A stretch of 37,528 nucleotides of DNA, taken from positions 1 to 37,528 of IMG/VR virus record IMGVR_UViG_3300043438_002023. One strand, given 5' to 3'. A program made the translations under genes and the position numbers. Source of the DNA: a virus. Shown piece after piece: positions 22,766 through 31,359 of the stretch (position 1 is the first letter of the stretch; the number at the start of each line of letters is the position of its first letter). Below the pieces are notes generated by a model, which was given only the letters and a program-made list of their open reading frames with translations, did not search any database and was not told the DNA's origin.

Positions 22766-24820
22766 ATGATGCCCGGCATGATTACGAACGTCGTCGCGCC
22801 AGAAGCTCCAGAAAAGAAAACCCGCAAGGGCATGAACCTTGCCAGCCAGCAAAGCGCCCTCTCCCGCCAACTCGGGGACATCGGCACGCAATGGCTGCTC
22901 AATCACATGACAGAACGATGGGGCCAGCTTCACGGCAACATGGGATCGTGGCGGGCCAAAATGGAGAAATGGGAGCGCATGAGCGAGGAGGATTACTCCG
23001 ACCGGAAAGCGAGCCGCGACAAGGTGAACTCCTCATCCGTGCGTGACATCTTCCTCGACCAGAACGACACGCTTGGCACCTCTGGCGGGTTTGTGGACTT
23101 CCATGCCGCCCAGGCCCGCAACGACATTTTCGGCACCCGGCCATGGTTGGCTGCCGTTCCCGAAGGAAAGGATGACATCGACCTTGCGGAAATCATGTCG
23201 AAGCACGCGCAATGGAAGTTCAACCAAGGGGACTTGGAAGACGCGCTCATCGATGCCATCCGAATTTCTACCTGGGGCGGAACCGCATTTGTAAAACCCG
23301 TGTGGGAATCCGACATCGATGTTTTCACGCGCAAGGTGCCGGCCGCGTATTCTCTTGCCACCGGAGAGCCGATCATGAACGCCGCTGGCGAATACGTGCA
23401 GACTGCCGAGGAGCTCGCCGAGATGGGTGTCACCGAGGACCAGATGGAATGGAAAGAAGCCGAGATCGAGGAAACCCAAGTTATTTCCCAGAACGTCACC
23501 GCCTCCTGCCTCGATTGGAAGGACATTGCCTTCGAGACCACCGCCAAGGCGCTCGACCTCAAACATACCGACGTGTTTTGCCGGTTCCGCATGGGACTGC
23601 TCGACGTGATGGAGCGCTACCAGATTGCGGAAGAGCATCGAAACGACCTGCTTGGAGCCGTGCTTGGATACAGCGAGGAAGCTCGCTCCCACCGCGACGA
23701 GTCCGACCCTGCCACCACTTGGGCCGTCCATGAGATGAACGCCAATCCGCTCGTGACGCTCGTTGAAGCCTTTGTCCGGTGCGATCCTACCGGGAGCGGC
23801 AGACCTCAGCGGATTCACGCCATTTTCTCCCCCGACATGAACATCCTGTTTGCCGTCGATTCCCTCTCGAACATCACCCCTGGCGGTGTGCTTCCCATCT
23901 TTCCGGTCCGAATCAACAAGCTGCCCGGGCGGATTTTCGGCAAAGGCTACTTCGAGAAATACGAGAACGCCAACAACGCGATCGACAGGCAATACAACTG
24001 CATCACCTACCGCAACCGCACCGGGGCCCACATTCACACCGCGTTTCAACCGGACGCCCTGCGCGACGGTGGCGAGAACCGCGAAGTATTGCTGGATCCA
24101 AACAATCCCTACGTGCTTGCCGAGGGGAAAACGATTGACGACCTAATCGCCTTCAAGGTCGCGCCCGAGAACAACGCCACGGCGAACAACCTGCTGAATC
24201 AAGTCATGCAGATGAACCAGATGCGAAGCGGCATCACCTCGGCAGCTCAAGGCGAGCTGAAGGGAGTTCCATCGGCATCGACGGCCACCGGCACCCGTGA
24301 TTTGCAAAGCCGCGGCGCTGTCATCATCAAGGACCCCATCGACACCCAGACCAACGACATCCGCCGCATCGCAGAATACGCCGTGATCGTGCTTTACGCA
24401 AATCAGGACAAAGACGAGACGTTTACATGGTCTGAGGGGACGGCCCAAAAGCTCCTCACGATCAAAGCTGGCGACGTCCAAGGCATCCGGGCAAACGTTT
24501 CGCTCACGCTGGTTCAGGCTCAGAATCAGGCGAAGCTGCAATCCGCGATGACGGCAATCGACGTGGTGACCAAGTATTTTGGCATCATGGAGGCCGACAA
24601 GCAGGCCGCTCGCCCCGCATTTGTGCAGGCGCTTTCCTCGGTCGGGTTTAATAATGCTGACGACATCATTCGCAAGGCCACCGTTGATCCCGAGGGCATC
24701 CTCGCCCTGTGCCCGCCGGAAATCGCGCCACTGGTGCAGCAAGCCTTCGTGGAAGCCGGACTGATCGCCGATCCCGCCGCGCCAGCCTCCCCCGCAGAAG
24801 AGCCCCCTGCGCCCGTATAA
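22766..24820 (+). CDS. Portal protein
   Basis: 684 residues from ATG 22766; the in-frame ATG at 22778 gives the usual leader-motif spacing and may be the true start. A longer TTG start at 22748 would overlap the motif and is not preferred. Typical features are an acidic helical start, AALIDAIRISTWGG-like 'DALIDAIRISTWGGTAFVKP' in the wing, GKGYFEKYENANNAIDRQYN before the stem, and a long C-terminal helical part with MNQMRSGITSAAQGEL. Size and order match podovirus portals, the dodecameric DNA gate on which terminase docks. The last codons are Pro/Ala-rich and contain leader motif copy 5. The scaffold and capsid genes lie 3.8 kb downstream rather than adjacent. Confidence 0.85.
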   Translation: MMPGMITNVVAPEAPEKKTRKGMNLASQQSALSRQLGDIGTQWLLNHMTERWGQLHGNMGSWRAKMEKWERMSEEDYSDRKASRDKVNSSSVRDIFLDQNDTLGTSGGFVDFHAAQARNDIFGTRPWLAAVPEGKDDIDLAEIMSKHAQWKFNQGDLEDALIDAIRISTWGGTAFVKPVWESDIDVFTRKVPAAYSLATGEPIMNAAGEYVQTAEELAEMGVTEDQMEWKEAEIEETQVISQNVTASCLDWKDIAFETTAKALDLKHTDVFCRFRMGLLDVMERYQIAEEHRNDLLGAVLGYSEEARSHRDESDPATTWAVHEMNANPLVTLVEAFVRCDPTGSGRPQRIHAIFSPDMNILFAVDSLSNITPGGVLPIFPVRINKLPGRIFGKGYFEKYENANNAIDRQYNCITYRNRTGAHIHTAFQPDALRDGGENREVLLDPNNPYVLAEGKTIDDLIAFKVAPENNATANNLLNQVMQMNQMRSGITSAAQGELKGVPSASTATGTRDLQSRGAVIIKDPIDTQTNDIRRIAEYAVIVLYANQDKDETFTWSEGTAQKLLTIKAGDVQGIRANVSLTLVQAQNQAKLQSAMTAIDVVTKYFGIMEADKQAARPAFVQALSSVGFNNADDIIRKATVDPEGILALCPPEIAPLVQQAFVEAGLIADPAAPASPAEEPPAPV
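24807..24820 (+). promoter_or_regulatory. Leader motif copy 5 (CTGCGCCCGTATAA)
   Basis: Overlaps the last four codons of the portal gene, including its TAA, and lies 44 bases before the ATG at 24851. The motif is kept even though it is constrained as coding sequence. Confidence 0.5.
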
Positions 24821-24850
24821 AAGCCAGACCACTTGTGCCAGTCTCCGCGC

Positions 24851-25876
24851 ATGAGCGAATCAAACGGCTTACACAAATTCCCGCTTCCTTCACCAGCGGT
24901 TGCAGGAAACAACAACGTCGTTCCCGCTGGATTCGACCACGAAACGATTGCCAAAGCATACCGGCCAAAAGGCGCACCTTCGAATGAGGTCGATTGCGCA
25001 ACATCTGCCCGGTTTGCTCATCGCATGATAAATGCCGCTGGCGAATCCAAATCAGTCGAGGAATTGGGTTCAACCGAAACCACCGCCTCCATCATCGAGA
25101 AGCTTGGTGGGGCGGCGGGAGATCCTGAACGGATTGGGACGGAGTATTTTCCTGATATTGTCGAGGTGGATGGGGTGACGCTAAGTAACTCAAGCGCGGT
25201 GGAGTTGCCCGCTGGAACTCTCGGGTTGAACGCCCAGGGAGCATTGGTTGTTCACGACGGGCAGACGACTGGTGGTCGAGATGTTGCCGGGATGCGGATG
25301 CAGGGAAGTCTCAACCATATAGTGTCGGACAGTATCGCGGCGGACCAAATCCTTGAAATTGCCAGCGTGGTGATTCCTGTTGGGACTTTTAATTCCACAG
25401 CTCGTCCACTCGGAATTGTTGGGAGTGTTTTTGTGCGTTCCTCGTTGAGTGGATACGAACCAGCAGGGAATCCGTCGTTGATTTTCTATTTAGCTGACGC
25501 GGCGGGTGCGCGTAATCCGCTTGCCGAGCCTGACGACGGATTCAGGGTAACCCTTTCGATAGCGGCGACACCAGCTCAACTTACAATTATGGAAATGTGT
25601 GAAACCCTCGTCGTCAATAACCTATCTAACCTGCTAAATATAAATCTTACAAATATCGTTGGAGCAATCAGACGGCGGACATTGGCAGCAGGGGTCGCAA
25701 CCGTGACGGAAACTAATTTATCCACCTCTGGACTTGTAGGCGAAAGAAACATTCCCTACGGCGGAGCGGGACAGTTCGCATTCCTTAAAATCGGTCTGTT
25801 TTTGCCAGCGGACGCTGCCACCGCTAACGCTTCAGGGGCAATCATTGCCACGTGTGACTTGAGGATTATAATCTAA
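24851..25876 (+). CDS. Fibre-like virion protein
   Basis: 341 residues from ATG 24851, 44 bases after leader motif copy 5. A TTG at 24833 is not preferred. Residues 102-145 include IVEVDGVTLSNSS and LVVHDGQTTGGRDV. The 'VHDG.T.GG' turn is common in phage head or tail fibres near their attachment region. The rest is beta-rich with many small and Asn residues (VVNNLSNLLNINLTNIVG). Codon use is AT-richer than in portal or terminase, especially at about 25560-25700, as expected of a host-range gene exchanged between phages. No enzyme motif is seen. Confidence 0.5.
   Translation: MSESNGLHKFPLPSPAVAGNNNVVPAGFDHETIAKAYRPKGAPSNEVDCATSARFAHRMINAAGESKSVEELGSTETTASIIEKLGGAAGDPERIGTEYFPDIVEVDGVTLSNSSAVELPAGTLGLNAQGALVVHDGQTTGGRDVAGMRMQGSLNHIVSDSIAADQILEIASVVIPVGTFNSTARPLGIVGSVFVRSSLSGYEPAGNPSLIFYLADAAGARNPLAEPDDGFRVTLSIAATPAQLTIMEMCETLVVNNLSNLLNINLTNIVGAIRRRTLAAGVATVTETNLSTSGLVGERNIPYGGAGQFAFLKIGLFLPADAATANASGAIIATCDLRIII
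25845..25872 (+). promoter_or_regulatory. Possible sigma-70 promoter
   Basis: TTGCCA (25845-25850), 16 bases, TATAAT (25867-25872), inside the last codons of the fibre-like gene and 12 bases before ATG 25885. The match is good, but the predicted mRNA would be almost leaderless unless translation starts at the in-frame ATG at 25909. Chance in an AT-rich stretch is possible. Confidence 0.35.
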
Positions 25877-25884
25877 GAAAAAAA

Positions 25885-27162
25885 ATGAGGTTCCAGCAAC
25901 GCTTACCAATGCAATTAAATCCGATTGTGGCGATAAATGCCGTTCCTAGTGGGACGCCTGGATCTTCCGTGGTTGGAACTCGTTACACGCTTAACACTCT
26001 AACTGTTACTTTGGATGCAGCTTTCAACAACTGGATGTTTAACCTTCGCGATCCGCTTGCCAATGAAAGCATAACCGTGGAAAACCTAACACCAGAAGTT
26101 TGCAGTATAGCAAACTGGCCACTTGTGGAGCGTGTCACCAGCGGGCTAGCGCGTGTGCGGCTCGCTTACCGCGAAATCAGGGCCACTCGGACGCTTGACA
26201 TGCGCACGTTGACAGGCGGCTTGGTCACTTACTCCATCACAGGGTTTCAATCAGCAACGCTCGGGGACTACACAATGGACATTCTTAATCCGCTTTTAGC
26301 CGAGGGCGGTGATCTTAATCTGCTTTCAGGCGGCGTGGAGACGGGGGGGAATTGGGATTTTGGAGCGGCCACTTACAACCCTGCTTGTTGGGCTAGTATG
26401 TTTAACTTCACGGGGGTTGCTCACAGGAACTCCCGCTGGAACACGCCACATTTCGCAGGCACTGCCATTACGGATCGGCATGTCTTGATGGTGTCTCATT
26501 ACCTCCCACCTGTGGGGACAGTTCTCACGTTCATTGCCGCTGACGGGGCAAAAGTCACGCGGACAATTTTGGGTTACAATTCAGGGAATACGTTTAACGG
26601 GCGCATCAACACAAACCCTGTTGTTGGGGATCTCGCTGTCGCAGTGCTGTCCAGCGGAAATCTTTCGGCGGCAGGGATTGCGGTGTATCCCGTGGTAGGC
26701 CCTTGGTTGCTGCCTAATGCGACGGTCACAACGACAAACGACGCTGTGGTTGCTGGGTGGGTGGGGTTGAAGCTAAATCAGGACCGACAAGTATTATTGG
26801 CAGGTGATGTTGACACGGTGCCTGTTCTTAAAAGCCCTCAAACAGCGATTTACGAAGGATCGACATTGACTGTAGCAAATAGCTCGGTTGGAACAGATTT
26901 TGGGCCAAACATGAACGATGTTGCCTTCCTCGCGGGGTATTCCGCTTTTTACTCGCAGAGTATCGTCGGGGACTCTGGCACTCCAAGGTTTTTCCCGAAA
27001 GCGGACGGTTCGTTGATTTTGGTTGGGTGCGTAACAGGCTCGAACGGAGGCGCTAATTTCCCGTCAGCAAATGTCCTAAACGCTCTCATCGCCTCCGCCG
27101 ATGCTTCCGCAGGAATCAGCACCGGACTCACCGTTACCGTCGCCCCCGATCCAACACTTTAA
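25885..27162 (+). CDS. Trypsin-like serine protease, probably virion-associated
   Basis: 425 residues. After a beta-rich domain (1-160) comes a chymotrypsin-fold pattern: TDRHVLMVSHYLPP with His205 in the position of the catalytic His, VVGDLAVAVLSS with Asp249, and SIVGDSGTPRFF with Ser364 in the exact GDSG box. A strand LILVGCVTGSNGG then closes the pocket. Spacing (44 and 115 residues) is within the range of the S1 family. No signal peptide is seen. It follows the fibre-like gene and shares its AT-richer codon use. It might trim host surface proteins or cut phage proteins such as the giant polyprotein; neither is shown. The Met at residue 9 (25909) is an alternative start. Confidence 0.65.
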   Translation: MRFQQRLPMQLNPIVAINAVPSGTPGSSVVGTRYTLNTLTVTLDAAFNNWMFNLRDPLANESITVENLTPEVCSIANWPLVERVTSGLARVRLAYREIRATRTLDMRTLTGGLVTYSITGFQSATLGDYTMDILNPLLAEGGDLNLLSGGVETGGNWDFGAATYNPACWASMFNFTGVAHRNSRWNTPHFAGTAITDRHVLMVSHYLPPVGTVLTFIAADGAKVTRTILGYNSGNTFNGRINTNPVVGDLAVAVLSSGNLSAAGIAVYPVVGPWLLPNATVTTTNDAVVAGWVGLKLNQDRQVLLAGDVDTVPVLKSPQTAIYEGSTLTVANSSVGTDFGPNMNDVAFLAGYSAFYSQSIVGDSGTPRFFPKADGSLILVGCVTGSNGGANFPSANVLNALIASADASAGISTGLTVTVAPDPTL

Positions 27163-27183
27163 TTCTATCCCCACCTTACCCTG

Positions 27184-27522
27184 ATGTCACAGCTAGTCCA
27201 GCACACTATCTCTGCCGCTGCCGTCCCACTAACCGCCGTCGCCAGCTCGAAGGCGATGACCTATATCGCAGATGCCACAAACGCCTTGCCCGCATGGGTG
27301 ACGCCGTTTGTTGGTCCGGTGGGAGCATTAGTGGGGACACTCATCGCGATCAAATGGTTGCTCGCCCGACTCGACAAAGCCGAAAAAAAGGCAGACGCGA
27401 GAGAGTTGGAGCGGGATAAAAACATGACATTGCTTGCGACTCTAACGGTTCAAAGCCAAACCATTATCGAGCAAAACAGCCAGGTCTTGGAGGACGTTAA
27501 AAAAGCGATACAAAGCAAATGA
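27184..27522 (+). CDS. Holin-like membrane protein
   Basis: 112 residues. One clear membrane segment (about 38-60, WVTPFVGPVGALVGTLIAIKWLL) follows a weakly hydrophobic N-terminus. A charged coiled-coil tail (LDKAEKKADARELERDK) comes after it. It precedes the endolysin by two genes with ATGA overlaps, which suits a holin or a spanin-like accessory. A membrane protein with one segment and a long cytoplasmic tail is a minority holin shape, so antiholin is possible. Confidence 0.5.
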   Translation: MSQLVQHTISAAAVPLTAVASSKAMTYIADATNALPAWVTPFVGPVGALVGTLIAIKWLLARLDKAEKKADARELERDKNMTLLATLTVQSQTIIEQNSQVLEDVKKAIQSK

Positions 27523-27998
27523 CCCTTTCACCCATACACCTCGGAGACGGAGCCATGGAGACGGATCAATGGCCGTTAGTCCTCACCCGTCTCCTTGCGC
27601 TCGATCTGGACCGTGACTTCGGCGGTGTGTGGCATTGCTACTCGGGGAGGCACCTTCTGGGCGTGCTGGCCAACCGGCAAATCATCATTTTTCCCGGCTA
27701 CGCTGGCGATGGATATTCTCCGGTGATTCGCTTCCTCGGTCGATGGCGGCGGCTGACTCCCACACCTGAATGCGGATTTGCTCCCGCCGTGGGTCATGAT
27801 TTCACCCGCCAATTTTACCACGTCGATGGATGTCCATGGGATCGCCGCGACACGGACAACTGGTTTTACAACTGGCTGCACGCAGGCGGTGAGCCTCGCA
27901 CTGGGATCTTCCATCGGGCCGTAGCAGGCCCCATCGGCACCGCCTACATCTGGTTGACCCGAAAAACTGATCCGACTCTCAGAATTGAAAAGCTATGA
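27519..27998 (+). CDS. DUF1353-like protein in the lysis cassette
   Basis: 159 residues. It overlaps the previous gene and the next by ATGA, so the three are coupled. FPGYAGDGYSPV, PECGFAPAVGHDFTRQFY and DTDNWFYNWLHAGG follow the order of the DUF1353 family (D-G-x-S, then a PA-HD box, then a conserved 'D..F...L'). The His-Asp pair could bind metal. Members are common beside phage lysis genes. The function is unknown. There is no signal peptide. Confidence 0.5.
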   Translation: MTLSPIHLGDGAMETDQWPLVLTRLLALDLDRDFGGVWHCYSGRHLLGVLANRQIIIFPGYAGDGYSPVIRFLGRWRRLTPTPECGFAPAVGHDFTRQFYHVDGCPWDRRDTDNWFYNWLHAGGEPRTGIFHRAVAGPIGTAYIWLTRKTDPTLRIEKL

Positions 27999-28570
27999 CA
28001 CGAAACGAAATCATCGCCATGCAGACAAAGATCGGCGCCACGCCGGATGGTGTGTGGGGACCGAAATCACGCGCAGCATGTCAGATGCATCTCCGCGCAC
28101 TTATGCCTAGTCCTAACCCGTGGCCAGCCGACAACACGGCGGCGATCAAAAAATTCTTCGGGCGTGCTGGCGACGTTTCTAACTTAGTCTCTTTCGAGTT
28201 TCCATTTCCGATGTTTTACGCGGGAAAAAGGGTGCTTCGTTCACGATGCCATCACCTAGTTAAGGACTCACTCTTGCGAATTCTCGGTGAGATCGGCACC
28301 CGCTGGATCAACCATCGCGGCATATTGGAGGAGGCTGAGGACTACGGCGGGATTTACAATTTCCGGCAGATGCGCGGGGGACTGTCATTGTCTCGTCACT
28401 CATGGGGTATTGCGATAGACCTCGATCCCGACGACAACGGCAACCGCACGCCATGGCCGCAAAAGGCGGACATGCCGCTGGAAATCATGGAGGCATTCGC
28501 CCGCGAAGGATGGATGTCAGCGGGCGCGTTCTGGGGGCGCGATAGCATGCACTTCCAAGCGACTCGGTAA
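27995..28570 (+). CDS. Endolysin, M15-family peptidase
   Basis: 191 residues. The N-terminus (about 5-38, MQTKIGATPDGVWGPKSRAAC) looks like a short peptidoglycan-binding helix bundle. The catalytic part has SLSRHSWGIAIDLD (His135, Asp142) and DSMHFQ (His186), the zinc triad of the VanY/Peptidase_M15 group. These enzymes cut the peptide of peptidoglycan (D-Ala-D-Ala or L-Ala-D-Glu type) to release virions. No signal peptide, so export would need the holin. It overlaps the preceding gene by ATGA. Confidence 0.85.
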   Translation: MTRNEIIAMQTKIGATPDGVWGPKSRAACQMHLRALMPSPNPWPADNTAAIKKFFGRAGDVSNLVSFEFPFPMFYAGKRVLRSRCHHLVKDSLLRILGEIGTRWINHRGILEEAEDYGGIYNFRQMRGGLSLSRHSWGIAIDLDPDDNGNRTPWPQKADMPLEIMEAFAREGWMSAGAFWGRDSMHFQATR

Positions 28571-28602
28571 GCGTCATCTAACGCCCGGCCCGATTCGTTG
28601 AC

Positions 28603-28616
28603 CTGCGCCCGTTTTC
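28603..28616 (+). promoter_or_regulatory. Leader motif copy 6 (CTGCGCCCGTTTTC)
   Basis: Lies 45 bases before the scaffold ATG at 28648. The CCCGTTT here pairs with AAACGGG downstream (28608-28623), so the motif forms a small hairpin in this copy only. Confidence 0.5.
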
Positions 28617-28647
28617 AAACGGGAATTTCGGGGCATGATTGCCACCG

Positions 28648-29652
28648 ATGACTACCCCAGAACCAACTCTGAGCGAACAGCCGGAGATTGAATCCGCCGC
28701 AACCGTTACGCCTGAGAGCGAACAGCCTCAGAACGCAGCCACCATCAATGACCTCTCCGAAGAACAGCTCTTAGAGCTTGCCACCGGAGACTTTCCGGAA
28801 CCCACCGTAGCAAACGAGCCACCGCCAACTCAGAGCGCACAGCCTGACGGCGAGCAAACACCTGCTGCCAATGGTAACGAAAAGATCAAAGGCCGGATCT
28901 CGCAGCGATTTTTGCCGCCTGACCAGCAACTGGAAAACGCCCAAGCCTACGAACTTGTTCGCAGCAAACAAGCCACCGACCTCCTCGATGCGTTACAGCA
29001 GATCAGGGGAATCGCAAAGCTTCCCGCTGCCAGCCAGCCACCGGACGCAGAAGCCACGCCAGAAGCGCCCGCAGCACAAGAGCCGCCCGCAGCATCCCAG
29101 CCACCCGCCTCCAACACCGTCACGGAACTTGAAGAACAGCTCTCCGACCTCCGCGCCCAGCGCGAAGAAGCCGAAGCCAACTACGAGGACCCGAGAGAAA
29201 AGGCCCGCATCCAGAACCAGATTGAGGATACTATCCGCAAGATCGCCCGCGCCGAAGCTGAAGCCGAAAGGCAGCAAGCCGCCGCCGGGTCTTACTCAGC
29301 GGATTACGACGCCGCAGTCGATGAATTGGAAGCCTCCTACCCCGACGCATTGGATGAGAACAGCACGTTCTACGGACTCCTCGATGACAAGATCGTTGCC
29401 GCTCAGGCCCGCAAGGACCCGGCGCTCCAAGATCCCCGATTCATCCTCAAGTTCGCCGCGGAAATCCACGATCTGATCGCCCCCAAAGTTCCCGGAAGAC
29501 CAGCACCCGCCCCTACCGTCAAGGCCCAGCGCCCGACGGGAGCCGCAGTTGCACCAGGTCATTCACAAGCCCCGCGCCCATCGGCGGATCAAATCAAGGC
29601 AGCTATCGACGCCGCATCTCCAGAAGCACTCCTCGCCGCGCTCTCCAGCTAG
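28648..29652 (+). CDS. Scaffolding protein (probable)
   Basis: 334 residues. The ATG at 28648 is chosen for its 45-base spacing from leader motif copy 6. The protein is Pro-, Ala-, Glu- and Gln-rich, acidic and almost without Cys. It has a disordered first third, a central coiled coil (LEEQLSDLRAQREEAEAN and DTIRKIARAEAEAERQQ) and a Pro-rich end with PSADQIKAAIDAASPEALLAAL. Its position just before the capsid gene and this composition are typical of phage scaffolds, which guide capsid assembly and then leave. No protease box is seen in it. Confidence 0.65.
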   Translation: MTTPEPTLSEQPEIESAATVTPESEQPQNAATINDLSEEQLLELATGDFPEPTVANEPPPTQSAQPDGEQTPAANGNEKIKGRISQRFLPPDQQLENAQAYELVRSKQATDLLDALQQIRGIAKLPAASQPPDAEATPEAPAAQEPPAASQPPASNTVTELEEQLSDLRAQREEAEANYEDPREKARIQNQIEDTIRKIARAEAEAERQQAAAGSYSADYDAAVDELEASYPDALDENSTFYGLLDDKIVAAQARKDPALQDPRFILKFAAEIHDLIAPKVPGRPAPAPTVKAQRPTGAAVAPGHSQAPRPSADQIKAAIDAASPEALLAALSS

Positions 29653-29712
29653 AGCCGGAATTCCGAGGTGTCACTGGTCGGCAAAACCACTCCCTAGAAA
29701 GACACCACTTCA

Positions 29713-31287
29713 ATGCCTGCTAACTACAACGGAACTCCTGCTGCCCGCGATGTCGTCGAGCTTCTTGCCGTCTCGCCAAACAGCCGTCAGGACGCAATCA
29801 CCGCTTACTTCCACAAGGCTTCCGCGCAACACAACGCGCTGATGTCCTTCACCTCCACGTTCGACCCTAACCAACAAAACGGCGGCATCACCTCCATTTT
29901 CGCGGAAAAGACCGAGCTTTCCGCTGGAGGCAAGTCCAAGGTCCACTTCAACACCATCGGTATGCCAGCCGGTCCCGGTGCGGTCGGTGCCGGAGTCCTC
30001 ACGGGCAATGAGTCCCGCAGCTCCATCAACACCTACTTTGCAACCGTCGATTGGGTTCGTGACGCAATCGTTCTCACCGAGGATGAAATCAACATGATCG
30101 AAGCCGGTCGCAACATGAAGGCCACCCTCATGCAGCTTCTCGCGAAGAAGATGGGTCTCACGAAGCAAAATCACATGCTCCAGCGCCTCAAGGTCTCTGC
30201 CGTGGCCGCCAACACCTACCGGGTTGGCAACCGCGCCAGCACCAATGCATTGACCGCTGCCGATACGCTTTCGCTCGACGTGAGCAACATCACCCGCAGT
30301 ATGCTCAACACGCTCGGTGCCACTCCGCTCAAGCAGAACAAGAGCAAGACTGGTTGCCCGGTGAACAAATTCATGATGTTTGCCACTGACGTTTCCATGT
30401 TGCCAATCCGCAACAGCTCGCTGTTTTCCACGGCGGCCAATGCGGATGTTCGCGGTGACGAAAACGCAAACTTCACCGGAGAAATCCTCAACTGGCAAGG
30501 TAACGCCTTCTACGAATTCCCGCAGTCCGACATGGCGTGGGATGACTACAAGGGCGGTCCCCTGCTCGGTAAAGCCAAGGTTGCGGTTGAGGCCAAGCCC
30601 ACCACCGTCAATCCGACGCTGGTCGTGAACCCCGACAACACGAAGAGCCTCTACTTCCAGTGGTTTGACGGGTATCGCTACCCGTTCAGCCGCCAAGAAG
30701 CATTGCCGAACTTGAGCGGAAACGAATACTACTTCTGGGCGTGCAACCCAGACGGTTCGCGAGTGTTTGGGGCCTACGCCGGAAACCACGACGGGAACAA
30801 GATCGCCATCACCAAAATCCTCAGCCCTGCGCAAACAGGGACGACGATCGATCAGGCGACTGTCGGCAACCTCAACATCGGCGGATCCGCTGCGTTTGCA
30901 TCTGGAACCACCGGAGTCTTCGTCCCAGGCGGCACCACCGCATCTGGTCGCCGTCCGCTGCCACTCACTGGCGTGAATGGCTCGTGGGTTTACACCGACA
31001 CCATTGCCCCCGGCGCGATCATCCTGGCCGCAAACGCCAACGGTGCGATCATCGGTCGCTCGTTCACCTTTGCCGCCATGGCCGGGTGCTTCGCCCACGG
31101 GTCTGTCAAGATGGCTGAAATCGGCCAGAACTTTGACTATGACTTCGTGATGGGCAACGGCTACAAGATGATCTTCGGAACCGGAGTTGCTCTGGATCCG
31201 CAGGGCATCCCGAACGGCTACATCCTCATCGAGCACGCCATCGACATTGTTGGCTACTCGGTGCCAATCGCTGGCGCAGTCGCGTAA
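29713..31287 (+). CDS. Major capsid protein
   Basis: 524 residues, not far downstream of the scaffold. GNESRSSINTYFATVDWVRDA and NMKATLMQLLAKKMGLTK resemble the large 'N4 gp56 / DUF4043' capsid group. IFAEKTELSAGGKSKVHF is its front strand region. An open frame of 537 codons on the - strand over the same bases is an echo of high GC, not a gene. No leader motif or clear ribosome binding site is seen. A strong terminator follows. Confidence 0.82.
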   Translation: MPANYNGTPAARDVVELLAVSPNSRQDAITAYFHKASAQHNALMSFTSTFDPNQQNGGITSIFAEKTELSAGGKSKVHFNTIGMPAGPGAVGAGVLTGNESRSSINTYFATVDWVRDAIVLTEDEINMIEAGRNMKATLMQLLAKKMGLTKQNHMLQRLKVSAVAANTYRVGNRASTNALTAADTLSLDVSNITRSMLNTLGATPLKQNKSKTGCPVNKFMMFATDVSMLPIRNSSLFSTAANADVRGDENANFTGEILNWQGNAFYEFPQSDMAWDDYKGGPLLGKAKVAVEAKPTTVNPTLVVNPDNTKSLYFQWFDGYRYPFSRQEALPNLSGNEYYFWACNPDGSRVFGAYAGNHDGNKIAITKILSPAQTGTTIDQATVGNLNIGGSAAFASGTTGVFVPGGTTASGRRPLPLTGVNGSWVYTDTIAPGAIILAANANGAIIGRSFTFAAMAGCFAHGSVKMAEIGQNFDYDFVMGNGYKMIFGTGVALDPQGIPNGYILIEHAIDIVGYSVPIAGAVA

Positions 31288-31307
31288 GCGGCCCCCCCAC
31301 ACCCTGA

Positions 31308-31340
31308 GCGGGGCGGCGATCATCCGCCGCCCCGCTTTTT
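31308..31340 (+). terminator. Intrinsic terminator after the capsid gene
   Basis: A perfect 11-bp GC-rich stem pairs 31308-31318 with 31325-31335. It has a six-base loop (ATCATC) and is followed by TTTTTCTTTT. It closes the portal-to-capsid unit. Confidence 0.92.
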
Positions 31341-31359
31341 CTTTTCCATCACCACCACC

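Noticed and set aside
24807-24820. Treating the leader motif as a sigma-54 (-24/-12) promoter
   Set aside because: No GG-N10-GC spacing is present in the copies, and the AT-rich spacer differs between them.
25845-25872. Claiming a firm promoter here
   Set aside because: The boxes match well, but the leader would be nearly absent and the region is AT-rich; kept only as a low-confidence feature.
29710-31323. A 537-codon open frame on the - strand over the capsid gene
   Set aside because: It mirrors the capsid frame almost end to end, is rich in Val/Gly/Asp/His/Arg as expected of the complement of GC-rich codons, and has no family features.
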